The position numbers were made by a program, and so were the translations under genes. 64,000 nt of DNA from Lentzea nigeriaca. Lineage in GTDB: Bacteria; Actinomycetota; Actinomycetes; Mycobacteriales; Pseudonocardiaceae. Positions 16,130 through 27,068 of this stretch are shown here, piece after piece. The notes beneath the pieces are model-generated. The model had not been told where the DNA came from. It did not search any database and saw only the letters and a list, made by a program, of their open reading frames with translations. Numbering within the stretch: position 1 is the stretch's first letter; the number at the start of each line of letters is the position of its first letter. Where the stretch lies: assembly GCF_016907955.1 (NCBI RefSeq), contig NZ_JAFBCX010000002.1:434001-498000 (forward strand), in the 5' to 3' direction.

Positions 16130-16696
16130 ATGCGTCGCACAGTCATCGCACTTCTGACGAGCCTGCTCGCGCTCACCGCGTGCAGCAGCGGAGGTTCCTC
16201 CACGTCGACGTCGGCCACCCCGAACGAGGCCGACGTCGTGGCGTGGATGGACAAGGTCTGCGGCGCCGTCGACGGCACCGTGAAGGCCATGTCGGACGAG
16301 CCGAACATCGACCTGAGCGACCCGTCGAAGCTCAAGACGGGCCTCTCCGACTGGCTCGGCACCAAGATCGGCGCGGTCGACAAGTCGATCGCGGACCTCA
16401 AGGGCCTGGAGAGCGGTCCGCACCCGAAGTCGAAGGAGCTGGCCTCGACCGCGGAGGAGGGCATGGGCCAGATCAAGACCCTGCTCACCGACACCAAGTC
16501 GAAAGTGGACTCCTCGAACGACGCCACGCAGGTCGTCACCGCGTTCACCGAGATGGTCAGCAAGGCGGCCGGGCTCGAGAAGACCGGCGCCGACGTGCAG
16601 AAGAAGTTCGACGAGACGGGCCTCGCCCCAGCCGCCCAGAAGGCATCGAACTGCAAGGACCTGCAGATCGCATCGAGTGCCACTCCCACGTCCTGA
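16130..16696 (+). CDS. lipoprotein B of a tandem three-gene family
   Basis: 188-residue predicted lipoprotein, lipobox LTAC with Cys18. The mature part starts VVAWMDKVCGAVDG, directly comparable with lipoprotein A (YMDKVCGAASEF), and ends with SNCKDLQIA, comparable with QKCQDMQRL. The two therefore look like tandem duplicates with a conserved Cys pair. It lies 29 bases after gene A, and a 13-bp hairpin follows. Function unknown. Confidence 0.78.
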   Translation: MRRTVIALLTSLLALTACSSGGSSTSTSATPNEADVVAWMDKVCGAVDGTVKAMSDEPNIDLSDPSKLKTGLSDWLGTKIGAVDKSIADLKGLESGPHPKSKELASTAEEGMGQIKTLLTDTKSKVDSSNDATQVVTAFTEMVSKAAGLEKTGADVQKKFDETGLAPAAQKASNCKDLQIASSATPTS

Positions 16697-16767
16697 CAGA
16701 GCTTGGAAGAAGTCGGACCAGATCGCTCGAACGTGTGACGTTCAGCGGTCTGGTTCGATCTTTGTCT

Positions 16768-16798
16768 GATCGCGGCCGCGCTCAGCGCGGCCGCGATC
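16768..16798 (+). terminator. 13-bp perfect palindrome-like hairpin
   Basis: GATCGCGGCCGCG (16768-16780) pairs with CGCGGCCGCGATC (16786-16798) around a 5-base loop. It ends 9 bases before the start of lipoprotein C, so it probably terminates A/B transcription. There is no T-run. Confidence 0.55.
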
Positions 16799-16807
16799 GT
16801 GAGGACA

Positions 16808-17356
16808 ATGGTCAGAATGAGGATGCGTCTGCTCGCTGCCGTGCTGGCCGGTGCCGTCGTCCTGACCGCGTGCGGTTCCGACGAGGACAAGCCGCTCACC
16901 GACGCGCAGGGCCAGTGGGTGGACGCGTTCTGCGGCGGCCTGCTGCCCGGCGTGAAGGCGGCCCAGGAGCTGAAGGGCAAGGATCCCGCCGACCCGCCCG
17001 CGATCAAGACGGCCTACCTGAACCTCATCTCGGCCAACACGGACGCGTTCACCGGCGCCGAGAAGAAGCTGAAGGAGCTCGGCCCGCCGTCCGACGAGCT
17101 GAAGGATGTGCACGATCGGCTGACGAAGTACTTCGCCGAGTCGGCCAGGTCCTACGCCGCCGCTCGAGGCCCTGTCGAGAAGCTCGAGCCGAACGCCGGG
17201 TTCTGGGAGAACGCCGAGAAGGCGCTGACGGAGACCTCGCAGGTCAGCAGCCCGGAAGACCTGCGGGCGACCTTCGACGCGCTGGAGAAGTCACCCAAGT
17301 ACGCCGCGGCGTTGGGCAAGGCAGGGCCCTGCTCCGGGCTGAGGACCGTCCGGTAA
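16808..17356 (+). CDS. lipoprotein C of a tandem three-gene family
   Basis: About 182 residues with lipobox LTAC. The mature part starts with a charged DEDK stretch and contains QWVDAFCGGLLPGV, which aligns with the WMDKVCG/YMDKVCG segment of the two preceding genes; a late Cys (PCSGL) completes the pair. It is more diverged than A and B. The ATG at 16808 follows GAGGAC; ATGs at 16817 and 16823 are possible. Function unknown. Confidence 0.75.
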   Translation: MVRMRMRLLAAVLAGAVVLTACGSDEDKPLTDAQGQWVDAFCGGLLPGVKAAQELKGKDPADPPAIKTAYLNLISANTDAFTGAEKKLKELGPPSDELKDVHDRLTKYFAESARSYAAARGPVEKLEPNAGFWENAEKALTETSQVSSPEDLRATFDALEKSPKYAAALGKAGPCSGLRTVR

Positions 17357-17421
17357 CTCGACCGGCGCATTCACAGGCGTCCCACTGGTCACAGTCGAAC
17401 GCCTGTTCTACTCTGTGGGCC

Positions 17422-17994
17422 GTGGTTGGGCAGCTGTCCTTCTTCTCGGCCGAGGCGCGCACGCCGGCCAAGGCGGACCTCGCCGGCTTCCTCTGCGGGC
17501 CGGGCCAGGCCGTCAGCTTCGCGCGCGGCACGGCGGCTCGCGTCTACGTCGAGCTCAAGGACGAGTGGCGCCACCAACCCCTCAGGCAGGCGTGCGCCGA
17601 GCGCGGTGTCACGTCCGAGCTGTGCGTCAACGAGGAGGGCACGCGGTTCGTCCGCACTCCGTTCCGCACCGATCTCACCCCTCTGGCCGCCCGCTGGCTG
17701 GACGGATCCGTCAAGAAGGTGCCTGCCGACTTCGAGCTGAACGGAGCAGTGCTGCGCGTCTGGGCGCTGGCCGCAGGCAGCTGGATGGAGTCCGCGTACC
17801 TGCTCGGTTTGGACCCCAACGCACCCCAGACACACGAACCGTTGCAAAATGCCCTGCTCGCATCCGGACTTCCGTGCACCCTGGTAGGGGCTCCGGCGTT
17901 GCGGGTAACCGGCCGACGAAGGCTGGCACGGCTCGCTGAGCTGGTCGGAAGCCCCCCGCACGGGGTGGCGTGCAGCACCTGGCCGGCGGCCTGA
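17422..17994 (+). CDS. conserved hypothetical protein upstream of topA (Rv3647c type)
   Basis: 190-residue cytosolic protein with no recognised domain. It starts VVGQLSFFSAEARTPAKADL and contains the CGPGQ and RTDLTPLAARW segments. In M. tuberculosis a protein of nearly the same length (Rv3647c) occupies the same place beside topA, so the pair is conserved across Actinobacteria. The GTG at 17422 is the only start consistent with the conserved LSFFSAEA beginning. The link with topA may mean a role in DNA topology or only shared regulation. Confidence 0.72.
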   Translation: MVGQLSFFSAEARTPAKADLAGFLCGPGQAVSFARGTAARVYVELKDEWRHQPLRQACAERGVTSELCVNEEGTRFVRTPFRTDLTPLAARWLDGSVKKVPADFELNGAVLRVWALAAGSWMESAYLLGLDPNAPQTHEPLQNALLASGLPCTLVGAPALRVTGRRRLARLAELVGSPPHGVACSTWPAA

Positions 17995-18123
17995 GCGGGC
18001 GGTCCGGCAAGGTTGTGTCACTCTGTCTCGTCGTACAGGCGTCGCGGATGGTGTGCTTTTCGGCCGACGCTGGGCAACACTGGCGGGCCTGGGAACCGGG
18101 TTTGGAAGAGAGCGGGACGGCGA

Positions 18124-20886
<2,763 letters not shown>

Positions 20887-20901
20887 CGCAAGGAGGTGGC
20901 G

Positions 20902-21318
20902 GTGCCGAACTCTGACTTCGGTCCGGACGGGACGCAGGCCCCGCCGCCTCCTCGGCTGTTCCCGGATCCGCTCGCGGGGTTGGTGACCGCGGACACATGG
21001 GTCACTCCTCAGTGGACCTCCGGCTACTCCACGTCACGTGTGTCGGTGCCTACACCGCCGACGCCGACCGAGGAGATGCGGCAGGCCATCTGGTCCGCGA
21101 TGGAGCAGGAACAGCGGCGGCCGCGCGGGCGTCGGCAGCGAGCGCCCCAGAACGTGCAGCCTCTGCAGGTGTTCGCCCCGACGCAAGTGCCTGCGGTGCA
21201 ACAACAACAGCCCGCCAAGCAGTCGAACGGCGTGGCCGCGTTCATCGGCTGCCTGATCGTGCTCGGCTTCTTCGTGCTGGTGCTCGTCAACATCCTCGGA
21301 GCGATCTTCAGCGGCTGA
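20902..21318 (+). CDS. small membrane protein, Pro/Gln-rich with C-terminal helix
   Basis: 138 residues. The first 105 are hydrophilic and Pro/Gln-rich, with PTPTEEMRQAIWSAMEQE as the only structured-looking segment. One strong membrane helix follows near the C-terminus (FIGCLIVLGFFVLVLVNIL). The GTG at 20902 lies 5 bases after AGGAGG and is preferred to the GTG at 20896, which overlaps that site. It starts 15 bases after topA, so it may be co-transcribed. Function unknown. Confidence 0.7.
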   Translation: MPNSDFGPDGTQAPPPPRLFPDPLAGLVTADTWVTPQWTSGYSTSRVSVPTPPTPTEEMRQAIWSAMEQEQRRPRGRRQRAPQNVQPLQVFAPTQVPAVQQQQPAKQSNGVAAFIGCLIVLGFFVLVLVNILGAIFSG

Positions 21319-21416
21319 GCCTGAGAGTCCGGCGTCGTGCGCTGCGCGCTCCGGTTACCCTGATCCCACGGGGTGGACCGATCAGGGAGACTGAGATTCA
21401 GGACGCGGACACAAAA

Positions 21417-23420
21417 GTGACCGAGGCAGGCCAGGCAGGGTCGGCCCAGTCGAGCGTGTCCACGGTCCACCGGCTGCGCTCGGTGTTGGCGATCAGGCCG
21501 TTCCGGAGGCTCTGGCTCGTCACCTATCTGTGCAGTGTTGGTGACTGGCTGTCGCTACTCGCGTTGACCGGTCTGGTCTCCGAGATGATGAACAGCTACC
21601 AGTGGCAGTCGTTCGCGCTGTCGCTGGTCGTGCTCACGCAGTTGCTGCCGGGCATCCTCTTCGCGCCCGTCGGCGGCGTGCTCGCCGACAGGTTCGACCG
21701 CCGCAAGGTGATGGTGGCCTGCGACGTTCTGCGCGGGTCGCTGTTCATCTCGATCGCGCTGGTCGGGTCGCCGATCTGGCTCTTCGTCGCGAACTTCCTC
21801 GTCGGCTGCTGCGCGATGCTGTGGATCCCGGCCAAGGAGTCGGCGGTCCCGAACCTGCTGCGCCGCCCCGACCAGGTGGAGTCGGCGAACCAGCTCGGCC
21901 TGGTGATGACCTACGGCATCTCCACGATCAGCGGTTTCGGCCTGTACTCGCTGATCGCGGGCATCCCCGGCTACCTGAACCTGCAGAGCGGGAACCTCGA
22001 GTTCCGCATCGCGACGATCGCCGTGATGATCAACGGCCTGCTGTACTTCACCTCGGCGATCCTGGTCGCGACCCGGTTGCCGGAGCTGTCCGGCCGCGTC
22101 TCCTCGACCCGCAAGAGGGAGGCCCACAAGCCGGGCTTCGTCGCGATGTTCCGCGACGGCCTGCGGTTCGCCGCCGCGACGCCGCTGGTCCGCGGTCTGG
22201 TGATCGGCATGATCGGCGCGTTCGCCGCCGCCGGTGTCGTGATCGCCACCGCGAAGCTCTACGCACAGTCGCTGCTGGGCGGCGCCTCGACGTTCGGCCT
22301 GCTCTTCGTGGCCGTGTTCGTCGGGTTGGCGATCGGCATGGCGACCGCGCCCCGGCTGGCCCAGCGCCTCGCCTACAACCGCCTGTTCGGCGTGACGATC
22401 GTGGGGGCCGGCATCACGCTGGTCGTGGTCGCGCTCGCCCCGCACCTGTGGATCGCGCTGCTGACCGTGGCCCTCGTTGGCGCGTGCGCGGGCGTGGCGT
22501 TCCTGACCGGCCTGACGATCGTCGGGTCGCAGGTCGAGGACGAGATGCGGGGCCGCACGGTCGCGTTGATCCAGTCGCTGCTCAAGATCGTGCTGTTCGG
22601 CGCGTCTGCCGGCGCGCCACTGCTGGTCGCCCTGCTGCAGAAGCGCCAGGTCAGCGTGTTCGGTCACCCGATGGAGGTCGACGCGACCCGCCCGGTGATG
22701 CTCGGCGGCGCGGCGATCGCGATCGTGCTGGGCCTCGTCGCGTACCGGCAGATGGACGACCGCCGCGAGGAGCCGGTGCTGTCGTCGCTGTTCGCCGCGA
22801 TCCGCGGCCGCCGCAACACCAAGGGCATGCTGATCGCGGTCGAGGGCGACACCCGCGAGGACACGTCCGTGCAGGCCAGGCGTCTGGCCGCGGCCCTGCG
22901 CGCCGAGGGCCTCGACGTGCTGCTCGCCGCGGACCCCGAACACGACGAACGCCGACTGCGCGCCGTGCTGTCCTCCGCCGAGCTGGCCGGCGTGCGCGCA
23001 CAGGCCCTGGTGGCCGCCGCCGTACGTGCCGATGTCGTCGAACGGCAGGTGCGCCCTGCTCTGGACGAGGGCTCCGTCGTGGTGATGGAGCGTTACGTCG
23101 ACTCACCGCTCGCGCACTTCACGGCCACCAGCACGCTGGAGCACCAGGAGCTGGAAGGCCTGGTCGACTGGGCCACCGGCCGCCTGCGCCCGGACCTCAC
23201 GATCCTGCTGGACCGGCCGGTCACCGATGGCAAGTCGATCGCCCTGGAACACCACTGGCGCGTCCAGCGGCTGCTGAGTGAGATGGCCGCCGCCGATCCG
23301 GACCGCTACGTCGTGGTCGAGGCCGACGGCGACGCGGACGTGGTGGCCGACCGGGTTCGGTCCGCTGTCGTGCCGCTGCTCGCCAACCGCAAGCGGGCGG
23401 TCCCCGAAGCCGCGGTCTGA
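21417..23420 (+). CDS. MFS transporter fused to a degenerate dTMP kinase-like domain
   Basis: 667 residues. The N-terminal 430 or so are a 12-helix major facilitator with ADRFDRRKV in the first cytoplasmic loop (motif A). From about 470 a thymidylate kinase-like domain begins, as in the 'bifunctional MFS/dTMP kinase' proteins of actinomycetes. Its P-loop position reads VEGDTREDTSVQARRL where an active enzyme has EG-x2-G-x-GKST, so the phosphate-binding Gly and Lys are missing. The later VVMERYVDSPLAHF segment (near 557) keeps the dTMPK fold signature. Kinase activity is therefore doubtful. The GTG at 21417 has only a weak Shine-Dalgarno. It lies between topA and holB, as in relatives. Confidence 0.82.
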   Translation: MTEAGQAGSAQSSVSTVHRLRSVLAIRPFRRLWLVTYLCSVGDWLSLLALTGLVSEMMNSYQWQSFALSLVVLTQLLPGILFAPVGGVLADRFDRRKVMVACDVLRGSLFISIALVGSPIWLFVANFLVGCCAMLWIPAKESAVPNLLRRPDQVESANQLGLVMTYGISTISGFGLYSLIAGIPGYLNLQSGNLEFRIATIAVMINGLLYFTSAILVATRLPELSGRVSSTRKREAHKPGFVAMFRDGLRFAAATPLVRGLVIGMIGAFAAAGVVIATAKLYAQSLLGGASTFGLLFVAVFVGLAIGMATAPRLAQRLAYNRLFGVTIVGAGITLVVVALAPHLWIALLTVALVGACAGVAFLTGLTIVGSQVEDEMRGRTVALIQSLLKIVLFGASAGAPLLVALLQKRQVSVFGHPMEVDATRPVMLGGAAIAIVLGLVAYRQMDDRREEPVLSSLFAAIRGRRNTKGMLIAVEGDTREDTSVQARRLAAALRAEGLDVLLAADPEHDERRLRAVLSSAELAGVRAQALVAAAVRADVVERQVRPALDEGSVVVMERYVDSPLAHFTATSTLEHQELEGLVDWATGRLRPDLTILLDRPVTDGKSIALEHHWRVQRLLSEMAAADPDRYVVVEADGDADVVADRVRSAVVPLLANRKRAVPEAAV

Positions 23421-23443
23421 GCGTTCGCTGGAAGACTGCAGCC

Positions 23444-24640
23444 ATGAGCGTGTGGGACGAGGTGGTCGGGCAGCCTGACGCGGTGGCGACTTTGTCCGCG
23501 GCTGCCGAGGCCGCGGCCACGATCGTCGCGGGTGGCACTCCGGCTCCTGGCGTGATGACGCACGCCTGGCTGTTCACCGGTCCGCCCGGATCCGGCCGTT
23601 CGTCGACGGCGCGTGCCTTCGCCGGTGCCCTGCAGTGCGTGGTGACCGATGATCGTCCCGGCTGCGGTGAGTGCACCGGGTGCCGGACCGCGTTGCACGG
23701 CACCCACGCCGACGTGCGGGTCGTGACCCCCGAGGGGCTGTCGATCTCGGTCGCCGAGATGCGCGCCCTCGTGCAGATCTCCGCCCGCCGGCCCACCTCC
23801 GGGCGGTGGCAGGTCGTGATCATCGAGGACGCCGACCGGTTGACCGAGGGCGCGGCCAACGCTCTGCTGAAGGCTGTCGAGGAGCCACCGGAGCGGACGG
23901 TGTTCTTGCTGTGCGCGCCTTCCGACCACCCCGACGACGTGTCGGTGACCATCCGTTCGCGCTGCCGTCTGGTGTCGTTGGGCTCGCCGCGTCCGGCTGC
24001 CATCGCTTCGGCATTGGAGTCCGTGGACGGCATCGAGCGCGAGATGGCTCGGTGGGCGGCGTCCGTGTGCGGTGGGCACGTCGGCCGTGCGCGTCGGCTG
24101 GCGGTCGACGAGGAGGCTCGGGCGCGGCGCGAGGCCGTGCTGCGGATCCCGTTGGCGCTGCGCAAACCCGCCGACGTCTTCACCTGTGCCGACGAGCTGA
24201 TCAAGGCCGCCGAGGAGGACGCCACCACGGCCAACGAGGCTCGCAACGAGGCCGAGCGGGCCGCGTTGGAGACCGCGATGGGCGCGGGCGGCACGGGCAA
24301 GGGAACCGCCGCCGCGACCCGCGGTGCCAAGGGAGCGTTGAAGGATCTGGAGAAGCGGCAGAAGTCGCGTGCCACCCGGACCCAGCGGGACTCGTTGGAC
24401 ATGGCCCTGGTGGACCTGGCCGGGTTCTACCGGGACGCGCTGGTGACGAAGACCGGATCCGAAGCCGCGTTGATGCACCCGGACCGCGCCGGTGACGTCA
24501 GGACGGCCGCTGCCCAGTGGTCGCAGGAGTCGATCCTGCGGCGGCTGGAGGCGGTGCTGGCCTGCCGGGAGGCGATCGAGGTCAACGTGAAGCCCCGCAT
24601 CGCGATCGAGGCGATGGTGACGACGCTGCACCGGGGCTAG
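23444..24640 (+). CDS. holB: DNA polymerase III subunit delta'
   Basis: Clamp-loader subunit that helps load the beta sliding clamp. 398 residues. The AAA+ module shows GPPGSGRSS (Arg in place of the Walker A Lys, as is usual for delta'), a zinc-type cluster CGECTGC, and IIEDADRLTEGAANALLKAVEEPP (DExx-like box and sensor region). A long Ala/Glu-rich linker (about 250-320) precedes the C-terminal collar domain. It starts 23 bases after the MFS gene and converges on the iclR gene with no gap. This matches Rv3644c. Confidence 0.92.
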   Translation: MSVWDEVVGQPDAVATLSAAAEAAATIVAGGTPAPGVMTHAWLFTGPPGSGRSSTARAFAGALQCVVTDDRPGCGECTGCRTALHGTHADVRVVTPEGLSISVAEMRALVQISARRPTSGRWQVVIIEDADRLTEGAANALLKAVEEPPERTVFLLCAPSDHPDDVSVTIRSRCRLVSLGSPRPAAIASALESVDGIEREMARWAASVCGGHVGRARRLAVDEEARARREAVLRIPLALRKPADVFTCADELIKAAEEDATTANEARNEAERAALETAMGAGGTGKGTAAATRGAKGALKDLEKRQKSRATRTQRDSLDMALVDLAGFYRDALVTKTGSEAALMHPDRAGDVRTAAAQWSQESILRRLEAVLACREAIEVNVKPRIAIEAMVTTLHRG

Positions 24641-25384
24641 CTAGAGCCTGGCCCAGCCGAACGCCGCCGACACCTCGTCCGCCGCCTGCACCACCCGCGG
24701 CCCGAGCGCGATCAGCTCGGGCAGCGAGTGCTCCATCGCCAGTGAGGACGCTGAAAGCCCGCCGATCACCACACCCGTGTGGTCGCGGATCGCGGCGCCC
24801 ACACACCTCACCCCGATCTCGTTCTCCTCGTCGTCCAGCGCGAACCGCGACCGCCGCACCCGCGACAGCTGCGACTTCAGCCGGGAGGACGAGGTGATCG
24901 TCCGTGGGGTGCGGCCCGGCAGCCCCACCCGAGTGACGTACGCGTCCAGCTCGGAAGCGGACATCGAGGCCAGCACCGCCTTGCCGATGGCGGTCCCGTG
25001 CGCGGGCAGGGACATGCCGAGCCGGGACGCCATGCGGTAGGGCTTGTTGGCCTCGATCTTGTCCACATAGACCAGTTCGTCGCCGAAGAGCACGGCCAGG
25101 TGCACCGTGCAGCCCGTGGATTCCTGCAGTGAGCGCAGGAACGGCCGGGCCCGCTCCACCGTGTCCAGCGGGCGGAGGACCTTGCCGGCGAGGGCCAGCA
25201 CCCGCGGGCCGGTCAGGTAGCCGTCCGAGCCGAGGGTGGCGAAGCCCCTGTCCACCATGGTCTGCAGCAGGCGGTGGACCGTGGACTTCGGCAGGCCGGT
25301 CACCCGCGCGATGTCCGTGATGCGCGTGTGGTCGGCCAGGGCCTCCAGCACGGCGAGCGTTTTTTCGACGGCGGTATCGGTCAT
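24641..25384 (-). CDS. IclR-family regulator of the kdu locus
   Basis: 247-residue IclR regulator: N-terminal winged helix (ITDIARVTGLPKSTVHRLL, about 22-40) and C-terminal effector domain (about 75-247) with the HGTAIGKAVLA motif. Its ATG sits in the kduD stop as ATGA, so it is the last gene of the kduI-kduD-iclR operon. IclR proteins such as KdgR repress uronate catabolism and respond to KDG-type intermediates. That is the likely role here, acting on the dyad at 26987-26999. It converges head-on with holB without a visible terminator. Confidence 0.88.
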   Translation of the reverse strand: MTDTAVEKTLAVLEALADHTRITDIARVTGLPKSTVHRLLQTMVDRGFATLGSDGYLTGPRVLALAGKVLRPLDTVERARPFLRSLQESTGCTVHLAVLFGDELVYVDKIEANKPYRMASRLGMSLPAHGTAIGKAVLASMSASELDAYVTRVGLPGRTPRTITSSSRLKSQLSRVRRSRFALDDEENEIGVRCVGAAIRDHTGVVIGGLSASSLAMEHSLPELIALGPRVVQAADEVSAAFGWARL

Positions 25385-26106
25385 CTCGCCAGCCAGCCTC
25401 CATCGACCACGAGCACGTGTCCGGTCACATAATCGGACGCCGTGGACGAAAGGAACACCGCCGGGCCCACCAGATCTTCCGGAGTACCCCAGCGGCCGGC
25501 CGGGATGCGGCCTCTGATCGCGGGTTCGCGGTCGGGGTCGGCGCGCAGCGGTGCCGTGTTGTTGGTTTCGATGTAGCCCGGCGCGATGGCGTTGACCTGC
25601 ACGTTCGACGCCGCCCACTCGTTGGCGAGCAGCTTCGTCATGCCGACGAGCGCGTGCTTGGAGGCGGTGTAGGCGGAGACGAGAATTCCGCCCTGAAAGG
25701 ACAGCAGGGACGCGATGTTCACGACCTTGCCGCTTCCGCGCGCCACCATCTGACGGCCGCAGAGCTTCGAGATCTCGAACGCCGAGTCGAGGTTCACGGC
25801 CATCACCCGCTGCCAGTCCGCCAACGACACGTCGACGGCCGGACCACGGTGGATCGTGCCGGCGTTGTTGACCAGCACGTCGACCTCGTGGTCGCGCAGC
25901 ACCGGCTTGAGCGCGGGCTCGATCGACGCCGGATCCGACAGGTCGACCGACACCGTGGCGACGGCGGGAGCAACGTCGGACAGGTCGCCGCGGCCCACGA
26001 GGATCAACTTGGCACCGGCCTCGTGCAGGCCGCGCGCGATGGCTCGGCCGATGCCGGTGCGTGCGCCGGTTACGAGAGCCGTTTTGCCTTCGAGAGAGAA
26101 GCTCAC
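25381..26106 (-). CDS. kduD: 2-deoxy-D-gluconate/2-keto-3-deoxygluconate 5-dehydrogenase, SDR family
   Basis: Classical short-chain dehydrogenase of 241 residues. The cofactor site is TGARTGIG, with NNAG and the catalytic Ser/Tyr/Lys in IASLLSFQGG...YTASKHALVG. The start VSFSLEGKTALVTG and the IPAGRWGTPEDLVG and DGGWLAR segments are characteristic of KduD, which reduces 5-dehydro-4-deoxyglucuronate-derived 2,5-diketone to 2-keto-3-deoxygluconate. The GTG at 26106 overlaps the kduI stop (GTGA). The assignment rests on family pattern plus the adjacent kduI. Confidence 0.88.
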   Translation of the reverse strand: MSFSLEGKTALVTGARTGIGRAIARGLHEAGAKLILVGRGDLSDVAPAVATVSVDLSDPASIEPALKPVLRDHEVDVLVNNAGTIHRGPAVDVSLADWQRVMAVNLDSAFEISKLCGRQMVARGSGKVVNIASLLSFQGGILVSAYTASKHALVGMTKLLANEWAASNVQVNAIAPGYIETNNTAPLRADPDREPAIRGRIPAGRWGTPEDLVGPAVFLSSTASDYVTGHVLVVDGGWLAR

Positions 26107-26930
26107 CGCAGCTCCGTCACGGCGACCTGGTCCATGTCGTCGTAGGCCTGGTTCTCGCCGCCCATGGCCCAGACGAACGCGTACGAGTGCGTTCCTGCTC
26201 CACTGTGGACGGACCACGACGGGGAGATCACGGCTTCTTCGTTGCGCACCACGATGTTGCGGGTGTTCTGGGGCTCACCGCAGAGGTGGATGACGCGGTG
26301 GTCCTCCGGCAGGTCGAAGTACAGGTAGCACTCGGTGCGGCGGTCGTGAGTGTGCGGCGGCATGGTGTTCCAGACGCTGCCCGGCGCCAGCGACGTCACG
26401 CCCAGCACGAGCTGTGACGAGCGGATGCCGTCCGCGTGCACGAACTTGCGGATCTCCCGGACGTTGGCCGTCTCCTGCGAGCCCATCTTCAGCACGTCCA
26501 CCTCGTCGAAGCGTGCGACGGCGGTCGGGAACGAGGCGTGCGACGGGGTGGAGAAGAGGTAGAAGCGGGTGTCCTCGTCGGCGGCGTGGAACTCGACGTC
26601 GACGGTGCCCTGGCCGACGTAGAGGCAGTCGCGCGTACCGAGTTTGTGCTCGGTTCCGTCCACGGCCACCGTTCCGGAACCGCGGATCGCGAGAACGGCG
26701 AGCTCCCGGCGTTCGCAGAAATGCGCTGACCGGAGCGGGGGAGCGCTCTCCAGCTTGAGAGGACGGCCTGGTGACGGGCTCGCGCCGCCCAGCACGATGC
26801 GGTCGTCGTGCGTGTAGACCGTGCGGATCTCGCCCGGTACGAAGAGGTCGTCAACGAGGTAGTGCCGCCGCAGCCCGTCCGTGTCGAATGCCGGCAACTG
26901 CGCCGGATGGGTCGAGTGCCTGATTTGCAT
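26103..26930 (-). CDS. kduI: 5-dehydro-4-deoxy-D-glucuronate isomerase
   Basis: 275-residue cupin-fold isomerase that converts 5-keto-4-deoxyuronate to 3-deoxy-D-glycero-2,5-hexodiulosonate in pectin and glycosaminoglycan breakdown. Metal ligands are visible in PPHTHDRRTECYLYF (two His and Glu), with a later His in VHSGAGTHSYAF. It begins MQIRHSTHPAQLPAFDTDGLRRHYL, typical of KduI. First gene of the leftward operon, divergent from the permease. An imperfect GGAAGG precedes the ATG. Confidence 0.93.
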   Translation of the reverse strand: MQIRHSTHPAQLPAFDTDGLRRHYLVDDLFVPGEIRTVYTHDDRIVLGGASPSPGRPLKLESAPPLRSAHFCERRELAVLAIRGSGTVAVDGTEHKLGTRDCLYVGQGTVDVEFHAADEDTRFYLFSTPSHASFPTAVARFDEVDVLKMGSQETANVREIRKFVHADGIRSSQLVLGVTSLAPGSVWNTMPPHTHDRRTECYLYFDLPEDHRVIHLCGEPQNTRNIVVRNEEAVISPSWSVHSGAGTHSYAFVWAMGGENQAYDDMDQVAVTELR

Positions 26931-26986
26931 CTGGGGATGCCTTCCGATCGGGGCGGCGGAGTGACACGATGTGCGCCGACCAACAT

Positions 26987-26999
26987 GGAACTACGTTCC
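26987..26999. promoter_or_regulatory. GGAAC-TAC-GTTCC dyad, candidate IclR/KdgR operator
   Basis: A perfect 5-3-5 inverted repeat, flanked by T and G, lies in the 138-bp space between kduI and the permease gene. The layout resembles KdgR-type operators (TGGAAC...GTTCCA class). A further half-site, TGGAAC, occurs about 5 bases downstream. It could control both divergent operons. Confidence 0.55.
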
Positions 27000-27068
27000 G
27001 TGGACTGGAACAAGCCTCCCGTCTCCACGCCGCCGGAGACCTGTTCAGGCTTATGAAAGGCGGCCTTG

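Noticed and set aside
25058..25066. Third TTGTCCACA 9-mer
   Set aside because: It lies inside the iclR coding sequence, alone, so it is more likely chance than a DnaA site.
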